DNA of 64,000 bases from Lyophyllum atratum (GCA_014905825.1 JACGCN010000004.1:1798001-1862000), one strand, 5' to 3'; shown: positions 25,802 through 37,862, numbered from the stretch's first letter. Program-made: numbers and translations. The notes: generated from the letters alone by a model not told the origin.

Positions 25802-27148
25802 GGTTTTGGGTTCGTGGTTTTCTCGTTACTTGTACTTCATATAGATGGACTCTGCTATCACTCTCATACGTACATCATGCTCACATTCTCATCGATACCT
25901 GTAATCTCGCCATGTTTCTCATATATTGTAACGTTGTATACTCATGTCTATGAATCTCATCTGGTTGTTCCACATCGTCGTTGTTTTGACCCTCAGCCGC
26001 GATGATACTGGGAAGGGCTGTGATAGTAGTTTTATCTTGCTGCTATGAGTCCAATTGGTGTCTATTCATTCTGCATAACTCCCTAGGATCGCCATTCTGA
26101 GCGCTGAGCGATGACCGGGTGACGGGAAAGATGGGCCGCGGGCCGCTACATGTGAATGTCCGATTCTATTCATGAGCCAATCATCACACCGTCTGCTCCC
26201 CACCGACCCACATCGAATAAGCAACCGCCTCACATGCTATCACCCGGTGCTACGCGCTCGTCCACATGAGTTGGTACGTGAGAGAAGCTAGAGCATTGCG
26301 GGGTGATATCTCGACAAGCGTGTCAATGTACATTGTACATGGCTTGGCTGCATGCACTGATCAACTCTGATCAACCACAACTATTATCGCATAACCCCCA
26401 CAGTCGCCCACGAGTCTTTCGCCGGTGCCTCATCCCCGACCATCAAGCCACATCAGTCTCGAGCGAGAAATAGCACGTGTGCACGGCCATAAAGACGTAT
26501 GTTCACGGGGCAGCTCGGTGCAACTGCGGCGGTAACTGTGACGTCCAATTTGAAGCGCCGAGGCAAAGAGTCCCGGAACGGCCGTGATAGAAATAATCTG
26601 GCATGGATGGTGGTGGAGTCGAAAGCCTGAAATGTGCTTTACTGCAGTCGAGAAGGAAGAGAAGCTGTTACTAATCAGTTCTTCGAGGGTGCACGTCGTG
26701 ACATATTCCCAGCCGACTTTCACTTGGCTCGCACGCTCGAAACTTTATTTTGAGCGGCCATGTTGACAGTGACAGCGCCTCGACAACTATTCTCTTATTC
26801 GCGTATTCCTACGCAAGGCCTCGGCCAAAAAGGTACTAAAGCACTTCTGGAAAAGATGCCCGCGTCGCCTCTGTTGCCATGAATCGTACATGGCCATGCT
26901 GTGGCTCCAAACTTTCTGCGCTTCGGGCTGCATCCTTTCCTCATACACATCCAGACATGCCGAAGCCGCCGGTTTAGAGTCAGCCCGTCCATATGGTGCA
27001 AAGTTCTCATCTGGCGTACCGCACATGTGCTACTTCAGCAGCTTTCGCTATAAGCTATGTGAATGCTGACACCGATCGCGACGTTTCGTGGACCCTACAC
27101 ACGACTCCTTCCCGAGGCTTTGTCTACTTGGGCCCGATCCTCCACACC
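25802..27148. other. Intergenic stretch, no supported gene
   Basis: Contains the RNR1 3' UTR (several tcatatattg and tgtaa signals near 25915-25940) and the upstream region of the arrestin-like gene. The in-frame ATG at 26993 upstream of 27149 is open, but the residues it would add show no family features. Confidence 0.5.
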
Positions 27149-28857
27149 ATGTCTACCAGCAGTCTACCGTCCTATGTGGCCCCTTCGTTCACACGAACGC
27201 CGTCATATACAGCTGAACCACACCAGTATGAACAGCGTATCGCTCTGGGGGACCGATTAAGGCCTCGGCCGACTGGTGACTTCGTCAAGAAATCGAAGAA
27301 TGGAGACGCACGTTTGCGATTGACGGCCCAAGAGAATAATGTCGCTCTCCCTACTTACGGCTCGCAAGGCTGCGTCGAAGGTGTTGTAGAACTGTCCAAG
27401 ATCGACAACATTACAAGTGTCGAATTGAAAGTGAGTCACGACGAACGACATACAGCATTGGACTCCTTTGACGCCTCGGTATAGATCGAGGGCAGGTTGA
27501 AATTGCATGAGATTGCAGAAGGTGGCACGACGTCTGCTAAGCTATGTCTGGATACTGTGGTGCTGTGGAGGAGGGATTCCACCCAAACTGTGTGCCCTTC
27601 CAGTCTTGCGTTCGCATTGAATCTTCCCACCACGTTTACCTATGAGGACAAAACATATGTCGGTCATCGTATCTACCGTCTGTCTTGCTTGGTGTTGACC
27701 TGATCGTCACTTAGCCCCTCCCTCCGACATTCGGTGTCAAGCTCTCAGGACTTCCTGGGTTCAAGGCTACAATCGATGTGAGTACAGTGATGTACTTGGC
27801 TTCCTTAGTCGTGATTAAACCACCTGCTCCAAAAGTATGCCGTGAGCGCCACTGTTGTCAAGCAACAATTCACCGCACCGTCGCGATTGGTGAAATCCAA
27901 CATTCTCACCAGTTCCATGTATGGCCACTTATCATTCTCATACTACCAAATATGCTGACTTGCCATATCTAGTACAGTGGTAACGCCATTCATCTATCAC
28001 CCTCGAACACGGCCTGCCGCACCGCTCCCGCCACCCTTGATTCCCTCTCGCCGTGGCTTCATCGAGGCCCCCAACTGGGCGTGTTATACCTCTGAGATAT
28101 CCGCGAAGGGAAAAGGCGATCGGCCCATCATAACGAAGCTGCACGTCCCGACATCCCGTATATTTTGTATCTCACAACCCATCCCCTTCCATGTCACGTT
28201 CGAGTCGTCCGCACAGTCGCTGGTCAATTTCCTTCCTTACTGCCCGACCGTAGGGTTTATTAGGGCAAAGCAGGCCACGCGCGTCCAGCTAATGCGACAG
28301 TCCACGGTTGACGTCAGGTATGTTATACAGAAAAAATAAAATAAAATCATCTATTCATCGCTAATACTGTCACTTCCAGAAATACAATTGTCTCAGGCGC
28401 GAAGACCGATATTTGGAGGGTAGATTGCATCGGGGATGGATCCTTTAGACATGCGGTATGTAACAGCGTTTACTTGAAATGTCTCACCGCTGAATTTTGC
28501 ATGACAGGGTGATGGCCCGACTTGGACTGCATTCTCTGGAGAGATAACCATCAACGACTCAGTGAAGGTCCCGGGGTTCAAAGCATCTGGTCTAAGCGTT
28601 AAGGTTGTACCTAATTCCCTCTCCTGACTCTTTATATCCTCACACCCTTCCATATCTAGGATTGCATACTATTCTCGATGACACCGCCTGATCCCCAGCG
28701 ATCTCCCTTCATCGAGCTGCGGCAGGTTATCCCAGTGCGTCTCACGACCGACGTATGGACGGACAACGGTACTGGGGTCGGGGTTACGCACCGCCGGACC
28801 GGGTCAGATTACTCTGTTGCGTCCTTACTCGACTATGCAGAGAATGTCCGTAATTAG
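27149..28857 (+). CDS. Arrestin-like protein
   Basis: The protein shows the two-lobed beta-sandwich pattern of arrestin-like proteins, which in fungi recruit ubiquitin ligases to membrane cargo. Start ATG 27149 (MSTSSLPSYVAPSFTRTPSY). N-lobe: 'TYGSQGCVEGVVELSKIDNI', 'TSVELK', 'IEGRLKLHEIAEGGTTSAKL', 'LPTTFTYEDKTY', 'PLPPTFGVKLSGLPGFKATI'. C-lobe after several introns: 'PIPFHVTFESSAQSLVNFLP', 'VQLMRQSTVDVR', 'WTAFSGEITINDSVKVPGFK', 'CILFSMTPP', 'PFIELRQVIPVRLTTDVW'. No clear PPxY ligase-binding motif is seen; 'LPSY' and 'LPTY' are proline-containing but not consensus. Stop at 28857. At least seven introns; some acceptors between 27830 and 27975 are uncertain. It lies 102 bp upstream of the next gene. 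Confidence 0.78.
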
Positions 28858-28959
28858 GTTGACGTATGACGTATGCCACTGATGACGTCACTTTGTGCTT
28901 ACTCCCTGTATAAAGACAAGTTGCGACAAGCTGAATTCTCGTTTTGCATTCATTACACC

Positions 28960-29604
28960 ATGGCCCCAGTCAAGAACCAACCTAGCCCGGATCAATTCAC
29001 AACGAACGATCCAACATCTAATCCTCAGTGGCACCAAGCCGGGACTCCAGTAATAATGCCTTCGGAAGTCGTGCCACCGACGAGGACTGACTCGATACCT
29101 CAACAAGGTAGGATGTCTACTCCTGACAGCTCATTCGATTCCGCTGGCTCAACCACGGCCACGCTCTTAGGAGCCACACAGCCTGGTGGCGGCAGCGAGC
29201 TGCATTCAGGGCAACAAGGTCCTAACGTTGTCCAGATACCATGCGAACCCGCCAAAGTCCCGTTCAAGGAACAAGTAATAGGTACGCAAAATTCCAGGCT
29301 CTTTGCCGCAAAACAACTGAAGATTTTCCACAGGTGTTGCAAGGGTGGGTTTCTTTTTCGTCATTTCGCTCAGTATTACTCACACAATTTCATGATCAGA
29401 AAACACGCGGAACGGCAAGCCCACATTTGATGTCCGAAATATATCCACTGACCTTCTAATCTTTAGGTCTTAGGAAAGGTGTGTTGGGTATTACTATGCT
29501 TTTGGGTTTATATTCATCTAATTTCGTCGCAGCCTGAGCTCAAACAAGAGGGGGAGATGATCCTTGAAGGCAAAAAGACGCACAATGAGCCGAAGCCTGA
29601 ATGA
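28960..29604 (+). CDS. Small hydrophilic protein with CsbD-like tail, built from micro-exons
   Basis: Start ATG 28960 (MAPVKNQPSPDQFTTNDP). I derive five exons: 28960-29281, 29334-29344 (11 nt), 29400-29414 (15 nt), 29467-29478 (12 nt) and 29533-29604, giving 143 residues with correct phase throughout. The intron after 29414 has a GC donor (ACG|GCAAGC). The spliced C-terminal part reads 'FKEQVIGVARKTRGTVLGKP' then 'ELKQEGEMILEGKK'. The lysine/glutamate-rich 'KxK...G...GKPELKxEGE' pattern is like CsbD-type stress proteins and I have seen no enzyme motif. The N terminus is disordered, Ser/Thr/Pro/Gln-rich. Function unknown. The naive open frame (to 29430) reads through introns and is not the protein. 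Confidence 0.62.
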
Positions 29605-30392
29605 ATCTGTTTGTATGTACCTTACTTTCTCACCGGGGGCTTCCTTCGACTAACTTTGACGGTCTGGTAGATATCTCCACAATGCGGCCCAGCGATTGGA
29701 GTGGAGCTGATAGCGGGTCAGTGTAATTTGAAGCCAACTTGCCAATGAACGATTCACGCCCTGTAACTCTACCTTATCATCCATCTAATATGTACATGTA
29801 CACTACTTATATGCAATGTTAAAACAGTCGTTTGCTACACTCAGTCTGGATGAATTTACCACGATGATGGTATGGTGAAAGAGACTGACTGTCAAAAACC
29901 AGAACTTGCTCACAATCATACAGCGCTTGCACTTGACTCCCGAGTATAGCCCAAGGGCCAAATTCACCCAACGTAAATCGCTTCTACCAGTCTCCTGCAT
30001 TTGTCAGAATGGCAGTCCCGCTTTCATACTGACAGGAGCCCTGGGACATAGTATCAGCGTGGCAACCAGAATCCTTGGAATTCCGTTCACCATCGCTGGG
30101 TTAGATCAGGTTGAATGTGAATCATTTGCTTGTGCAGCAGCACGGAGGTTTTTCTATCTGTATACAGCTTCCACACTCTGCACTTGCCAACATTGATACG
30201 TGAGTTCTGCTGGATCTAGCCGTGACTAGTAGCCCATTTGTAGGGAATCTTACATCTTTTCTACCAGGATATTCCTGTAATCCGTAACTCCAGTTGTCGG
30301 TTTGGGTCCATTGCTGTTGTCTCCTGACACTTTTCGCTTTGGTCCTGTCGAACCCTGTGTACGGCGTACTTTCGGCCTACTTCAACTTGGCA
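29605..30392. other. Intergenic stretch, no supported gene
   Basis: The open frames here (29803-30000 minus, 29906-30196 plus, under 100 codons) have no motif and no exon partners. I see nothing beyond AT-rich sequence and the flank of the repeat element that follows. Confidence 0.5.
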
Positions 30393-31112
30393 TTTCTGAA
30401 GGCCCCGGGAAGCTCCCGAGAAAGCAAGCCCTCAAAATAGCGGATTTCTGGGCGAAAAATTGCCTAACTCCTGCCCAAATATAGCGGATTTGAGGGCCAG
30501 AAAACGGAACCCTTGCCCGCAAGATAGCGGATTTTAGACCCCAGGAGTAATTTTTTTTGAAATATCTCGTCAAATTTATCTGAATCCATCGTCTGTTCGA
30601 CACTTGGTGGGCTCAGTTACCGTGCACTCACAACTCACGCAAATACCATCTCCATCCATACACACGCCCCCGTCGATCATACATACCCTTTTTCACCTTG
30701 GCCGCGACTGTTGCCTTGTAGATGATTTTGTTCATAGAGCCCTCACACCTCTCGCCGCTTCTCCTTGAAATGCTTTGCGGCAAAAGAACATTCAAAAACT
30801 ACTTGTGAAGATATACCGGTTTTGAAGATTCGGATTCCTGCAACAAAGAGTCTACTGAGATTTGACTTATGATATTATTATATGTGATCTTGATGATAAT
30901 TACACGTTGATTTTTGGTCTATTGAGGATGGTGGCGAGCTTGGGCGAGCCGTTGAAGAAAAAATAAAATAAAAACAAGAAACTTTCCTTTTTTGGACATT
31001 ACGTGTAAGGCCCTATCCGGTTTCGCGCTTAATCTTCGCGGATTTGAGGCCGGATTTTGGGGTTTTGCCCGGGCTTGCTTTCTCAGGAGCTTCCCAGGGC
31101 CTATTTCTGAGC
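30393..31112. mobile_element. Putative non-autonomous DNA element (MITE-like) with terminal inverted repeats
   Basis: The segment near 30393-30431 (core: ggccccgggaagctcccgag then aaagcaagccc) is matched in inverted orientation at 31071-31110 with a few mismatches, so about 40 bp of inverted repeat encloses about 720 bp. The interior has no coding frame. No transposase is present. A target-site duplication could not be fixed by eye. Confidence 0.55.
30437..30545 (+). repeat. Degenerate 43-44 bp tandem repeat inside the MITE-like element
   Basis: The motif atagcggattt recurs at 30437, 30481 and 30524, spacing 44 and 43 bp, with related but diverged remainders. A similar gcggatttgagg block occurs once more near 31038 next to the right inverted repeat. 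Confidence 0.6.
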
Positions 31113-31543
31113 CCTCCCGTGAGTGGTAGGCTCGACACCAGCCGTTACGGATATGGTACACTGTTGGCGTGTAATCACTACCATTACTCTCCTCACACAA
31201 TCCAAAACCAGAACTCCCGAATTGTCTGATTTGACATGGCGCTCTCTCTCTCAGATTAAACATTGCGATTACTATCAAGACGACTGGGTTCGAGTCTACG
31301 TGAGTGGAGATTGCAGGGTATATAATCTAGATTTGCCAGGCACCGATCGTACGAAGTGTTATCTACTCGAGAACGCCTATAATCTAATCTAACACCATTT
31401 GTTGGCACCCAAAACTTTTTCGGAATTCTTCCGCGTTCCGTTCATACCGTTACTCCTGACTCAACTGTCACTACCTATCTAGACGATACACGGTCATACC
31501 CACATCCACCTCTATCCGGCATCTTTTGGTTCATTTGCGCCCA
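31113..31543. other. Intergenic stretch upstream of the queuosine-salvage gene
   Basis: No motif-bearing frame was found. The sequence after the inverted repeat is ordinary non-coding DNA and includes the promoter region of the gene starting at 31544. Confidence 0.45.
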
Positions 31544-33106
31544 ATGCCTCTTCTACTATCCGATATGCCCGTCTTGGCGGGTCCGGGCCAACTCAACGAA
31601 AAGGCCGGTTTTCTGATGGAAGACGCGCAGGAGTTGAAGAATCCAGTCATAGAGAGCTCGGAATTCGTCTATCAAGTAAGGCTATAGCCCAAAGACCGAT
31701 GCAACACGTCCGGCTGGAGCTTATATATACGCTTCTTCTTTCCCTTTAAGGCCACCGACATTGTGCACATCAACGATGACGGCGTCAAGATGGCGGCGAA
31801 GCATGTCAGTATCCAACACCTGTATATCGTATTCACTCACTAGACGAGTCCCTATGTCCTATTAGATACGACAGAAGCTACTGGTGGAATCATACACGCC
31901 TCGTACGTGGCGTACCCACCCCCTGCACATTGTACCATCGGACCCCTACATCGCTTCGGATCCAATGAATAAATCCATAATGAACTGGATATTCCTCATT
32001 TCTGCTCTGAATTTCAGCTTTTGGTCTGAAAAGGAGGGGCTCCCCGATCGGTATGGTGTTGAATGGCAGGACGGATGGGATTCTGAGGGGACGAAGGTGT
32101 GGACCGGCTACTGGAGTCTCGTTGCTTCTCTCAATAGGGGTGAACCATTTCCACACCTTCTTCTGTCCCCCGCACGTCTCACAATCTATTTACAGCTCTT
32201 GCTGATGACGATATCCCAATTACGGATCCCAATTTCTACTCTTCGGAGACCTTATGTCCTGACTCCTTGATTGAACACGTATTCCGCCCCGCTGAGCAGT
32301 CCACAGAGACTATCCCTCTGCTGCGGGAACGAATAACGGTTATGAGAGAGGTTGGGTCAATTCTTTGTAACGTACGTTTGTCGAATACTGTGATTTCATG
32401 TCGACGTCACTCAAATATTTGTTATTAGAACTTCGGTGGCTCGTTCCAAGGATTCCTTGAGGAGTTCCACCGCCGGAACAACGGGGAAGGCACCGCACTT
32501 GAACTAGTACATATGATCACCGACACATTCCCTTCATTTCGTGACGAGGTGGTCTACAATGGGAAGAAGAGTACGTTGAACGCAGCTACACCTCCATGCA
32601 GCAAATTAATCTATCTCAATTCAGTATGTTTCTGGAAGAGAGCCCAAATACTAGTTGCAGAAACATGGGCTGCCTTCTTCCCTGCCACACCTACTCTTAC
32701 ACACCCGATCTTCCCTGGACCGCGCGGACCCCAGATCCAGCAGCTCACGATGTTTGCAGATTATCGGGTGCCGCAAATCCTGCACCACCTCTGCATCCTG
32801 ACCTACCCTCCTTCTCTCGTAAGTCTGCTCAAAGCAGGGACGCCTTTAGCGTCTGGATCCAGTGAGGAAATGAGTTTACGATCTGCAAGCATTATTGCGG
32901 TTGAGAGGGTGAGGGAAGAGATTTTGGCGTTGTTTGCAGGAGATGCGGATGCAGACGAGTCGAGGAAGGACAGCCTCAGCAGCGTCTTGATCGATTTCTA
33001 TTTATGGGATTTGGCGAAGAAGATAGAAAGCGGAGAGGAGAAGATAGAGGGTACAGAGACGGCCGACATGGCGCCCATCCATCGTACGAGGAGCATCTGG
33101 TACTAA
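31544..33106 (+). CDS. QNG1: Queuosine-salvage protein (QNG1/DUF2419 family nucleotide N-glycosylase)
   Basis: Proteins of this family release queuine from queuosine 5'-phosphate so it can be reused for tRNA modification; fungi do not make queuine. Start ATG 31544 (MPLLLSDMPVLAGPGQL); ATG 31565 is an alternative. Ordered motifs: 'VHINDDGVKMAAKH', 'NWIFLISALNFSFWSEKEGL', 'GYWSLVASLNRALADDDIPI', 'RERITVMREVGSILCNNFGG', 'SFQGFLEEFHRRNNGEGTAL', 'FWKRAQILVAETWAAFF', and 'MFADYRVPQILHHLCILTY' with the Asp-Tyr-Arg-Val-Pro active-site block. Stop 33106. Seven or so introns. It is convergent with the DCAF-like gene, 127 bp apart. Confidence 0.9.
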
Positions 33107-33233
33107 TGTTTGAGTTGCCATTTAGTGGGCATAGTTTATTTGTTAAGTTATTGTATTTTTCGGTTGTCGTATGGGTACAGGTTGAAGATCTTGTGGTTAG
33201 ATTCGAGGAATACATGCGTATTGGGCGGCAACC

Positions 33234-35528
33234 CTACACTAGTATATCTTCAATGTCATCATCGGAGTCGCCATTCAGTTCTTCGTCTGACGAGTCCGAG
33301 TCCCCTGACCACTTCCTTAGACTAAAGACATCAGTTTCTCCCTCTTCTCGCAATATACTGTCACAACCGTCGACCATAAGCGACCTCTTCGCCAAGCCAT
33401 GAACAAGACTTACTGATCAAACATCATAATCGTCGCCATCTCAGCGTCGCCGTCCACACCAGGATCAAACCCTGCCAGCGTACGGAAGTACACCGACCGA
33501 GCATCGTCGTCATCGCTCATGTTCCGGATTTCTGTAGATGTGCGCTCGAGATTGGGTACACAAGGCGAAGCGGGTATTGGGCTGTGAAGAATGATGTCTT
33601 TCTCTATTCCACATGTTAGGATGTGAGGAAGGTTTGGATGGAAGAGGGCGGAGTTGACAATCGATCTATGACCTACAGCCTAAAGTTCAGTAACGGTCAA
33701 ACAGACTAGATATCAACAGATAGGAAGTACCTGTCAAACGACAAAACGGAGTCGAAAGGTCGACAGGGATATATCGCGGCTCTTCCAGGCCTTCCGTGAA
33801 GGCTACAAGTAGAGTTTAGATAGCCTATTGATCTTTCAGGATGTGAAGGTACCTACCAACGGTATTTGCCCACTCTTGAGACGCCCAGTCATCAGCGCTC
33901 ACCTCAATCCTCTGGTCAGCAAGTTCCGCAAGGGATGGGATCTTCCAAACATAAGCCCGGAAATCCTCGGAACCAGCAGCGTAGAACCCGTCGGTTTCTA
34001 GTCCTGGGCCTCCAAAAGCACCGTGCTGGGCGATGGGTTGGATAGAATTTACTTTCGATAGCTAACATAAACGTACTTTTATTGTACAGGAGTTAGAGTA
34101 TGTTCGCTCCGGCGGAGAAATAGGCGTGCCGTCCGGGTGGTTCCTTCCACTGCATACAGCTATTGGGTTCGGGTCTGACAAGCCATAGATCGTGGGCAGG
34201 TAATGCTACATTGCAATCGTCGACGGTATGTCCCTTCAATGATACAAAAATGATAACTCACCAGCATGGTGACAGCGAGTTTAGCTCCTATAAAGCAAAC
34301 GGTTATTGGGTATTTAACCTCGATGAACCTTATTGTTAACCTTCCCGGTCAAATGTTACACTGCTTGCTTCTGGATTGCTCAGATGCGGACTTGCTTTTC
34401 GATTGACCTTTGTGTTATACTGCGATAATGTATAAGTAACATAAGAATGACCTTGCCTCGACTACTTACAGTTTGAACGATTCCTTCGCAGGTCCTACTT
34501 GAAAGTGGCCCAAACGCCATCCGAGTATCACGTAAGCAGACATGTCCATGGCTGTCACTTGTAACGAAGATATGTTCCATGATGGGGTGGTATTGGACGC
34601 CCGTTGCTTCCGAGGTCAACTGTAGGATATCCTGAGCACGAGTTGAGCGGCCGTTGATACGCCCATCGCGAAGTAGAATACGGCCATCCTGGCTGATGCA
34701 GGGTGTTAGTCATTCGTGAGCGGTAAGGCGTCCTGCAGACGGTACCCGGCGCTTATGAATATGTCTTCCTGATAAGGATGGCAGGTAATTTCTCGAACGG
34801 AGTCCTTTGGGTAAAATAAAGGCTGATAAAGGTTGTCTGTTATAGCGAACAGATTCCAGGTACGCACGTCATGTACTCCGAATACTTGAGTCGGGTCTTT
34901 GGTAGTGTGTCTATCGAAGCGGGAATCAAATGTCGAAATGTCATACTTCAATACTGTCTCGTCTGTGCCTCCCCTTTACCATGTCTGAATCATCAGACTA
35001 GATTTGCTGGAAAGACGATATTTCACGAACGAGTAAAGATAGCGATTCTTTGCAGAAAATGCCAAGGTGAATACGTTCCCCTAAAGCATGTTACATATTA
35101 GATAACCTTTTGATCTGGGACCACGGAAGGGAACAGTACCCTGGGACCGCTGAGGGAAGCCACTGGCGTCGTCGCGTCTTCTTGATGAAAATCCCAGATA
35201 CTTATTTGGAAGTCTGGGATCCAGTAATCTAGAGTCATTATCCAGTTCTCTTGGAAATTTCCAGGCATACCATCGCCGCCACTTGCCAAGAATTGCCCGT
35301 CACCAGAGGAAAATGCAAGCGCGTTCACGCATGATGTGTGAGTTGATAGCTTGCTATGACGTCTGTTCTAGAATTATTGGTATATCATTATTCGGGGTGA
35401 AATTACCTTGAGTAAGGAAAGCCGTTGGCAAGGACCGTTTTCATAGTCTCCTCCCGTAAGTTTCTACCATGGGCCAGAGCGAAGTTAGAGGCTGCGGACG
35501 AATGTTTCAAGTATGATAGCATGCTCAT
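33234..35528 (-). CDS. WD40-repeat protein of the DCAF (DDB1-CUL4-associated factor) type
   Basis: DCAF proteins are substrate receptors of CUL4 ubiquitin ligases. The first exon is taken from ATG 35528 (MSMLSYLKHSSAASNFALA). 'HTSCVNALAFSSGDGQFLAS' and 'GGDDFQISIWDFHQED' mark the first blades (the intron removes 'YWIP'). Further blades: 'DSVREITCHPYQEDIFISAG', 'EATGVQYHPIMEHIFVTSDS', 'HGHVCLRDTR' (a WDxR-like docking box variant), 'GFYAAGSEDFRAYVWKIPSL' and 'GHRSIVNSALFHPNLPHILT'. The end is a strongly acidic tail ('SDSSDEELNGDSDDDIEDIL') reached through an intron whose donor (GTAAGT) overlaps an apparent stop at 33410; using it makes the stop 33234. Exon joins in the middle (about 34000-34500) are approximate. 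Confidence 0.8.
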
Positions 35529-36064
35529 AAGAGCGTGCAGCGTATTCTGGCAGTTTATTTGACCGCTTGGCTGGGGCTGGGTATCATGTCATTATCCAGT
35601 GCAACCAACGTAAAGGGCAAGATGTTGACTCTGTTCGGCAAAACTTTCAGCTCAAGTAAATGTCATTGGTTGTCCTTGTGTGGCGTGCAGTCTTATAGCG
35701 GCTGGTCCAAATAAATGCAAGGCAACCCCTCCAATCAGCAACGGTAGCGTGCATTACATGCGAACGGGTGCGTCGGTGCCCCGGCTCCTCTTTCTTCACT
35801 TGATTCATCCAACAAGATCGTTGTATCACCGAATGGACGCGTAAAACGCGTAAAATACCTGTCCCCGATCGTGGTCGAACCAATACATGACATCCTCGAC
35901 CGCTGGATATGGGACAACTTGCTGCAAGCTATTTATACGACTCCTACAGATGATGTCAGAGCGCAGATCCTCGCTGTCCGACGGGCTATAAAGTCCAGGC
36001 GATCCTTCGAAACTTTTTCTTCCCTCTACCATCGCCCCAAACTCTCTACCTGCCAGTGATTGGA

Positions 36065-37862
36065 ATGTCTCGTTTCGTCATCAACGCTATTCCTTTCGAA
36101 ACGCGTATCACCTACGACGCCAGGCAGATCCTCGCTCGCGACAAGGCTCGTGCTCAAAAACTTCTCGCAGGTTTTCATCCCCACGGGCCTGCCGCTTTCC
36201 ATTCCAAGAAGACGTCACCGCAAGCCAATGGCTCTGATGTCTTGGAAGACACGATTGATGTGACGGACGCAGGTTTGTTTTCCTGGTTATTAGATGCGCA
36301 TTTCTCGAGACGCTTTCCCCTCTAGGTATCGCATACACCATACCTGTTAAGATCGGCGACCCTCCGACTACATTCTCAGTCCTCCTTGATATAGGTCTGT
36401 ACTTCTTGCAAGGTAGTGTATAGGTAGCGCCTTGCTCATAGTTCTATAAAATATCAGGCAGTTCCAACACGTAGCTTCAACTTTACGTTCGCTCGCGTGT
36501 GGTTTTAAACAAGTTCCATTGTTTACAGCTGGGTCGGCGCCGATAGGGACTACCAGCCAACTCATACTAGCAGTGATAGCGGGAAAACGATCGTCGGTTG
36601 CCCTTTCCTTCATATTGCCAGCCTTGGATTTATCTTCACGCCGTAGAATATCACTTACGGCTCTGGCACCTTCATTGGTACTGAGTGTATGCGCATTACC
36701 CAGCCCTTCCATAATCCTACCTCACGATCTTACATCACAGATACCGACAAGGTCACTCTTGGAGGGAACCTCGTGGTCACAGATCAAAGAATCGGTGTCG
36801 CTTCCAGTGCCCGAGGATTCAGCGGTGTTGACGGGATCCTTGGGTAAGGCTGATGTTTCGTCGATTTTGAGAGATGCTGAAATAGGATCTATAGGATTGG
36901 CCCTGTAGACCTCACGACAGGTTAGAAGAATGCATCGAACAAAACTCATCCTTGAATCAACGTGTTCTCCTAACAGAAGCTAAGGCGGCCGGACCAAGGC
37001 AATCCCCTGTAACCGAGAACCTTTTCAACTCGGGAGTCGTCCCCACTGCGGCCATCGGAATGTCTTACAACCCCAATCCTAAGAACGTCGCGAACGGCGA
37101 GATAACCTTTGGAGCTACAGACACTGCTAAGTAAGAGAACCTTCACAAACGTCGTCAACTTTTATTCTGGTCTCATCAATCATATAAGATTCACTGGTTC
37201 GATCAACTATGTCCCAATTACCTCTATAACGCCAGCGGACCAATATTGGGGAGTAGACCAAGACCTGGTCTACGGAGATGATATGCAGCTCCTGGCGTCG
37301 TCCGCTGGCATAGTGGACACTGGAACGACGCTGTGTCTCCTCGCTTCGGATGTGTTTAAATCGTATCGACGAGCGACTGGCGCGGAGGAAGATGAGTAAG
37401 TTAGGTGCATTCAGGATCCTGTATCTCCCCATGCTGAAACTATTCTCAGTGCAACAGGGCTTCTGACTGTCACGGAGGCTCAATTTGCGAAGATGGAGAG
37501 CCTGTTCTTTACGATTGGTTCCGTGAGTACAATGTCGGGTTCATAAGCTACTCTTGTTGACATATGTCATAGGAAACTTACGAACTCACACCCAACGCCC
37601 AAATTTGGCCGCGAAAACTAAACAGCACCATAGGTGGCGAGGAGGGTAAGATATATCTCATCACAGCCGATATGGGCACCAGCAGTGGGGCCGGTCTTGA
37701 TTTCATCAGTGCGTCGTCATCGAGCCTACGTATCCCTCATTTGTGACAACAATTATGTTAGACGGCTTCGCATTCTTGCAGCGTTTCTACACCGTGTTCG
37801 ATACGACGAACAGCCGAGTCGGCTTTGCGAGAACGAAATTCACAAACGCCGAGATCAATTGA
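36065..37862 (+). CDS. Pepsin-like aspartic protease (A1 family, polyporopepsin-like)
   Basis: A1 proteases cleave proteins with two catalytic aspartates. Exons joined at about ten short introns give 'AGIAYTIPVKIGDPPTTFSV', the first active-site motif 'LLDIGSSNTWVGA', 'TYGSGTF', 'VTLGGNLVVTDQRIGVASSA', 'GVDGILGIGPVDLT', 'SYNPNPKNVANGEITFGATD', second active site 'GIVDTGTT', 'WGVDQDLVYGDDMQLLASS', 'FFTIGSETYELTPNAQIWPR' and 'FTNAEIN' before the stop at 37862. The first motif is DIG, where DTG is usual. The 5' end (MSRFVINAIPFETRITYDAR) looks like a propeptide (Lys/Arg-rich, 'LARDKARAQKLLAG') and has no signal peptide, so it may act inside the cell or a first exon may be missing. Frame joins were read by hand. 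Confidence 0.8.

Noticed and set aside
32975..33216. Minus-strand frame at the 3' end of the queuosine gene, considered as a further DCAF exon
   Set aside because: It is antisense of the queuosine gene and lacks WD features; the DCAF tail ends at 33234.
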